NCBI GenBank assembly: GCA_943324165.2
Contig: CALPKO020000122.1
Span: 1 to 5,577, forward strand
DNA from: Bdellovibrio sp. ZAP7
GTDB taxonomy: Bacteria > Bacteroidota > Bacteroidia > Flavobacteriales > Flavobacteriaceae
Reading direction: 5' to 3'
Length of the DNA stretch: 5,577 nt
The position numbers and the translations under genes were made by a program. Of this stretch, positions 4,959-5,577 are shown piece after piece (within the stretch, counting starts at the first letter, position 1; each line of letters starts with the position of its first letter). The notes beneath the pieces were generated by a model, which saw only the letters and a program-made list of their open reading frames with translations, did not search any database and was not told where the DNA came from.

Positions 4959-5577
4959 TTAAAATCCTCTTTGTCTTTTGGCTTCAAAAATTAAAATTGC
5001 TGCAGCGACCGAAACATTCATACTGTCGATTTGCCCTTGCATCGGAATGATTATGTTTTGCGTTGCTGCATCTCGCCATTCTTGAGAAAGTCCTGTTGCT
5101 TCTGTCCCAACAACCAAAGCAGTTGGTAATGTGTAATTTTGTGTATGATAGGAAGTCGAATTTTGCAACGTAGCGCAATAAAACCGAATGTTTTTTTCTT
5201 TCAAAAAAGCTATTATTTCTGTTGTTGTACCTGCCGCAATGTTATTGGTAAACAAACAACCCACACTCGAGCGAACTACATTCGGATTGTATAAATCACT
5301 TTTCGGATTAGCAATAATTACAGCATCTAAATTCGCAGCATCGGCAGTGCGCAAAATTGCACCAATATTTCCGGGTTTTTCTAACGATTCTGCCACTAAA
5401 ATCAATGGGTTTTCTGAAAGTTTTAAATCCGATAATAATAATGATTTTGTTTTTGCAATGGCCAAAATCCCTTCGGTTGTATCTCGATAAGCCAATTTCT
5501 GATAAACTTCTTTTGAGATTTCGATTGTTTCAATTGAATTCCTAAACAATTTGTTTATTTGACCTGTGGTAATTAAT
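4959..5577 (-). CDS. TrmH/SpoU-family RNA 2'-O-methyltransferase (N-terminus beyond the window)
   Basis: This protein belongs to the SPOUT class, trefoil-knot enzymes that methylate the 2'-oxygen of a tRNA or rRNA nucleotide using S-adenosylmethionine. Motif 1 is EKPGNIGAILRTADA (5381-5337), with the conserved Asn and catalytic-site Arg. Motif 2 is VVGTEATGLS (5114-5085). Motif 3 is IPMQGQIDSMNVSVA (from 5048), the SAM-binding knot, followed by a typical FEAKRQRGF end. The piece YRDTTEGILAIAKTK is the usual link from the N-terminal RNA-binding domain to the catalytic domain. A TTG at 5549 could be taken as a start, but the frame stays open for nine more codons (LITTGQINK) to the window edge, so it is internal. 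About 205 residues are visible; perhaps 40-60 are missing. The target nucleotide cannot be inferred. It is convergent with the pirin gene. Confidence 0.93.
   Translation of the reverse strand, partial: LITTGQINKLFRNSIETIEISKEVYQKLAYRDTTEGILAIAKTKSLLLSDLKLSENPLILVAESLEKPGNIGAILRTADAANLDAVIIANPKSDLYNPNVVRSSVGCLFTNNIAAGTTTEIIAFLKEKNIRFYCATLQNSTSYHTQNYTLPTALVVGTEATGLSQEWRDAATQNIIIPMQGQIDSMNVSVAAAILIFEAKRQRGF

Noticed and set aside
4984..5545. Open frames on both strands inside the methyltransferase gene (4984-5178 minus, 5188-5490 plus, 5357-5545 plus)
   Set aside because: All overlap the conserved SPOUT motifs of the minus-strand gene in other frames, and none resembles a known family.

Overview
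The window looks like ordinary chromosomal DNA from a member of the Bacteroidota, most likely class Flavobacteriia and plausibly Flavobacterium or a close relative. It is AT-rich. Starts are preceded by A-rich stretches rather than Shine-Dalgarno sequences. Two intergenic sites resemble the Bacteroidota promoter elements TTTG and TAnnTTTG. The FolE, CysS, YidD and Lgt proteins look like the Bacteroidota forms of their families, and the spacer between cysS and yidD carries the CTGAAAACT/CTGAACACT-type repeats that I recall from flavobacterial genomes. The genus assignment is an inference from memory, not a search result.

Layout: (1) positions 1-264, minus strand: the N-terminus of a secreted protein with a clear signal peptide, cut by the window edge. 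(2) 265-441: a divergent intergenic region with candidate promoters and an 8-codon upstream ORF whose stop overlaps the folE start. (3) 442-1113: folE, GTP cyclohydrolase I. (4) 1114-1215: a spacer with an 11-bp perfect palindromic arm pair followed by T's. (5) 1216-2685: cysS, cysteinyl-tRNA synthetase. (6) 2686-2929: a 244-bp spacer filled by a heptamer-based repeat and a long nested inverted repeat. (7) 2930-3160: yidD, with a TTG start directly after the repeat. (8) 3161-3226: a spacer with a candidate lgt promoter and a 10-bp direct repeat. (9) 3227-4150: lgt. (10) 4162-4878: a pirin-family gene 11 bp after lgt, probably co-transcribed with it. (11) 4907-4957: a strong intrinsic terminator for the plus-strand genes. 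(12) 4959-5577, minus strand: a convergent TrmH/SpoU-family RNA methyltransferase whose N-terminus lies beyond the window.

The five plus-strand genes are mostly housekeeping. folE starts tetrahydrofolate or pterin synthesis, cysS charges tRNA-Cys, yidD assists membrane-protein insertion, lgt performs the first step of lipoprotein maturation, and the pirin is a cupin enzyme of uncertain substrate. yidD and lgt share an envelope theme. All expected catalytic and metal-binding residues I checked are present. I see no mobile element, CRISPR array, rRNA or tRNA gene, phage gene or defence system.

I found no convincing new biological system. The items most worth a second look are the repeat between cysS and yidD (a 35-bp unit with a 5-bp variable core and a matching inverted half), the yidD start codon that seems to have been remodelled by this repeat, and the tiny ORF overlapping the folE start.
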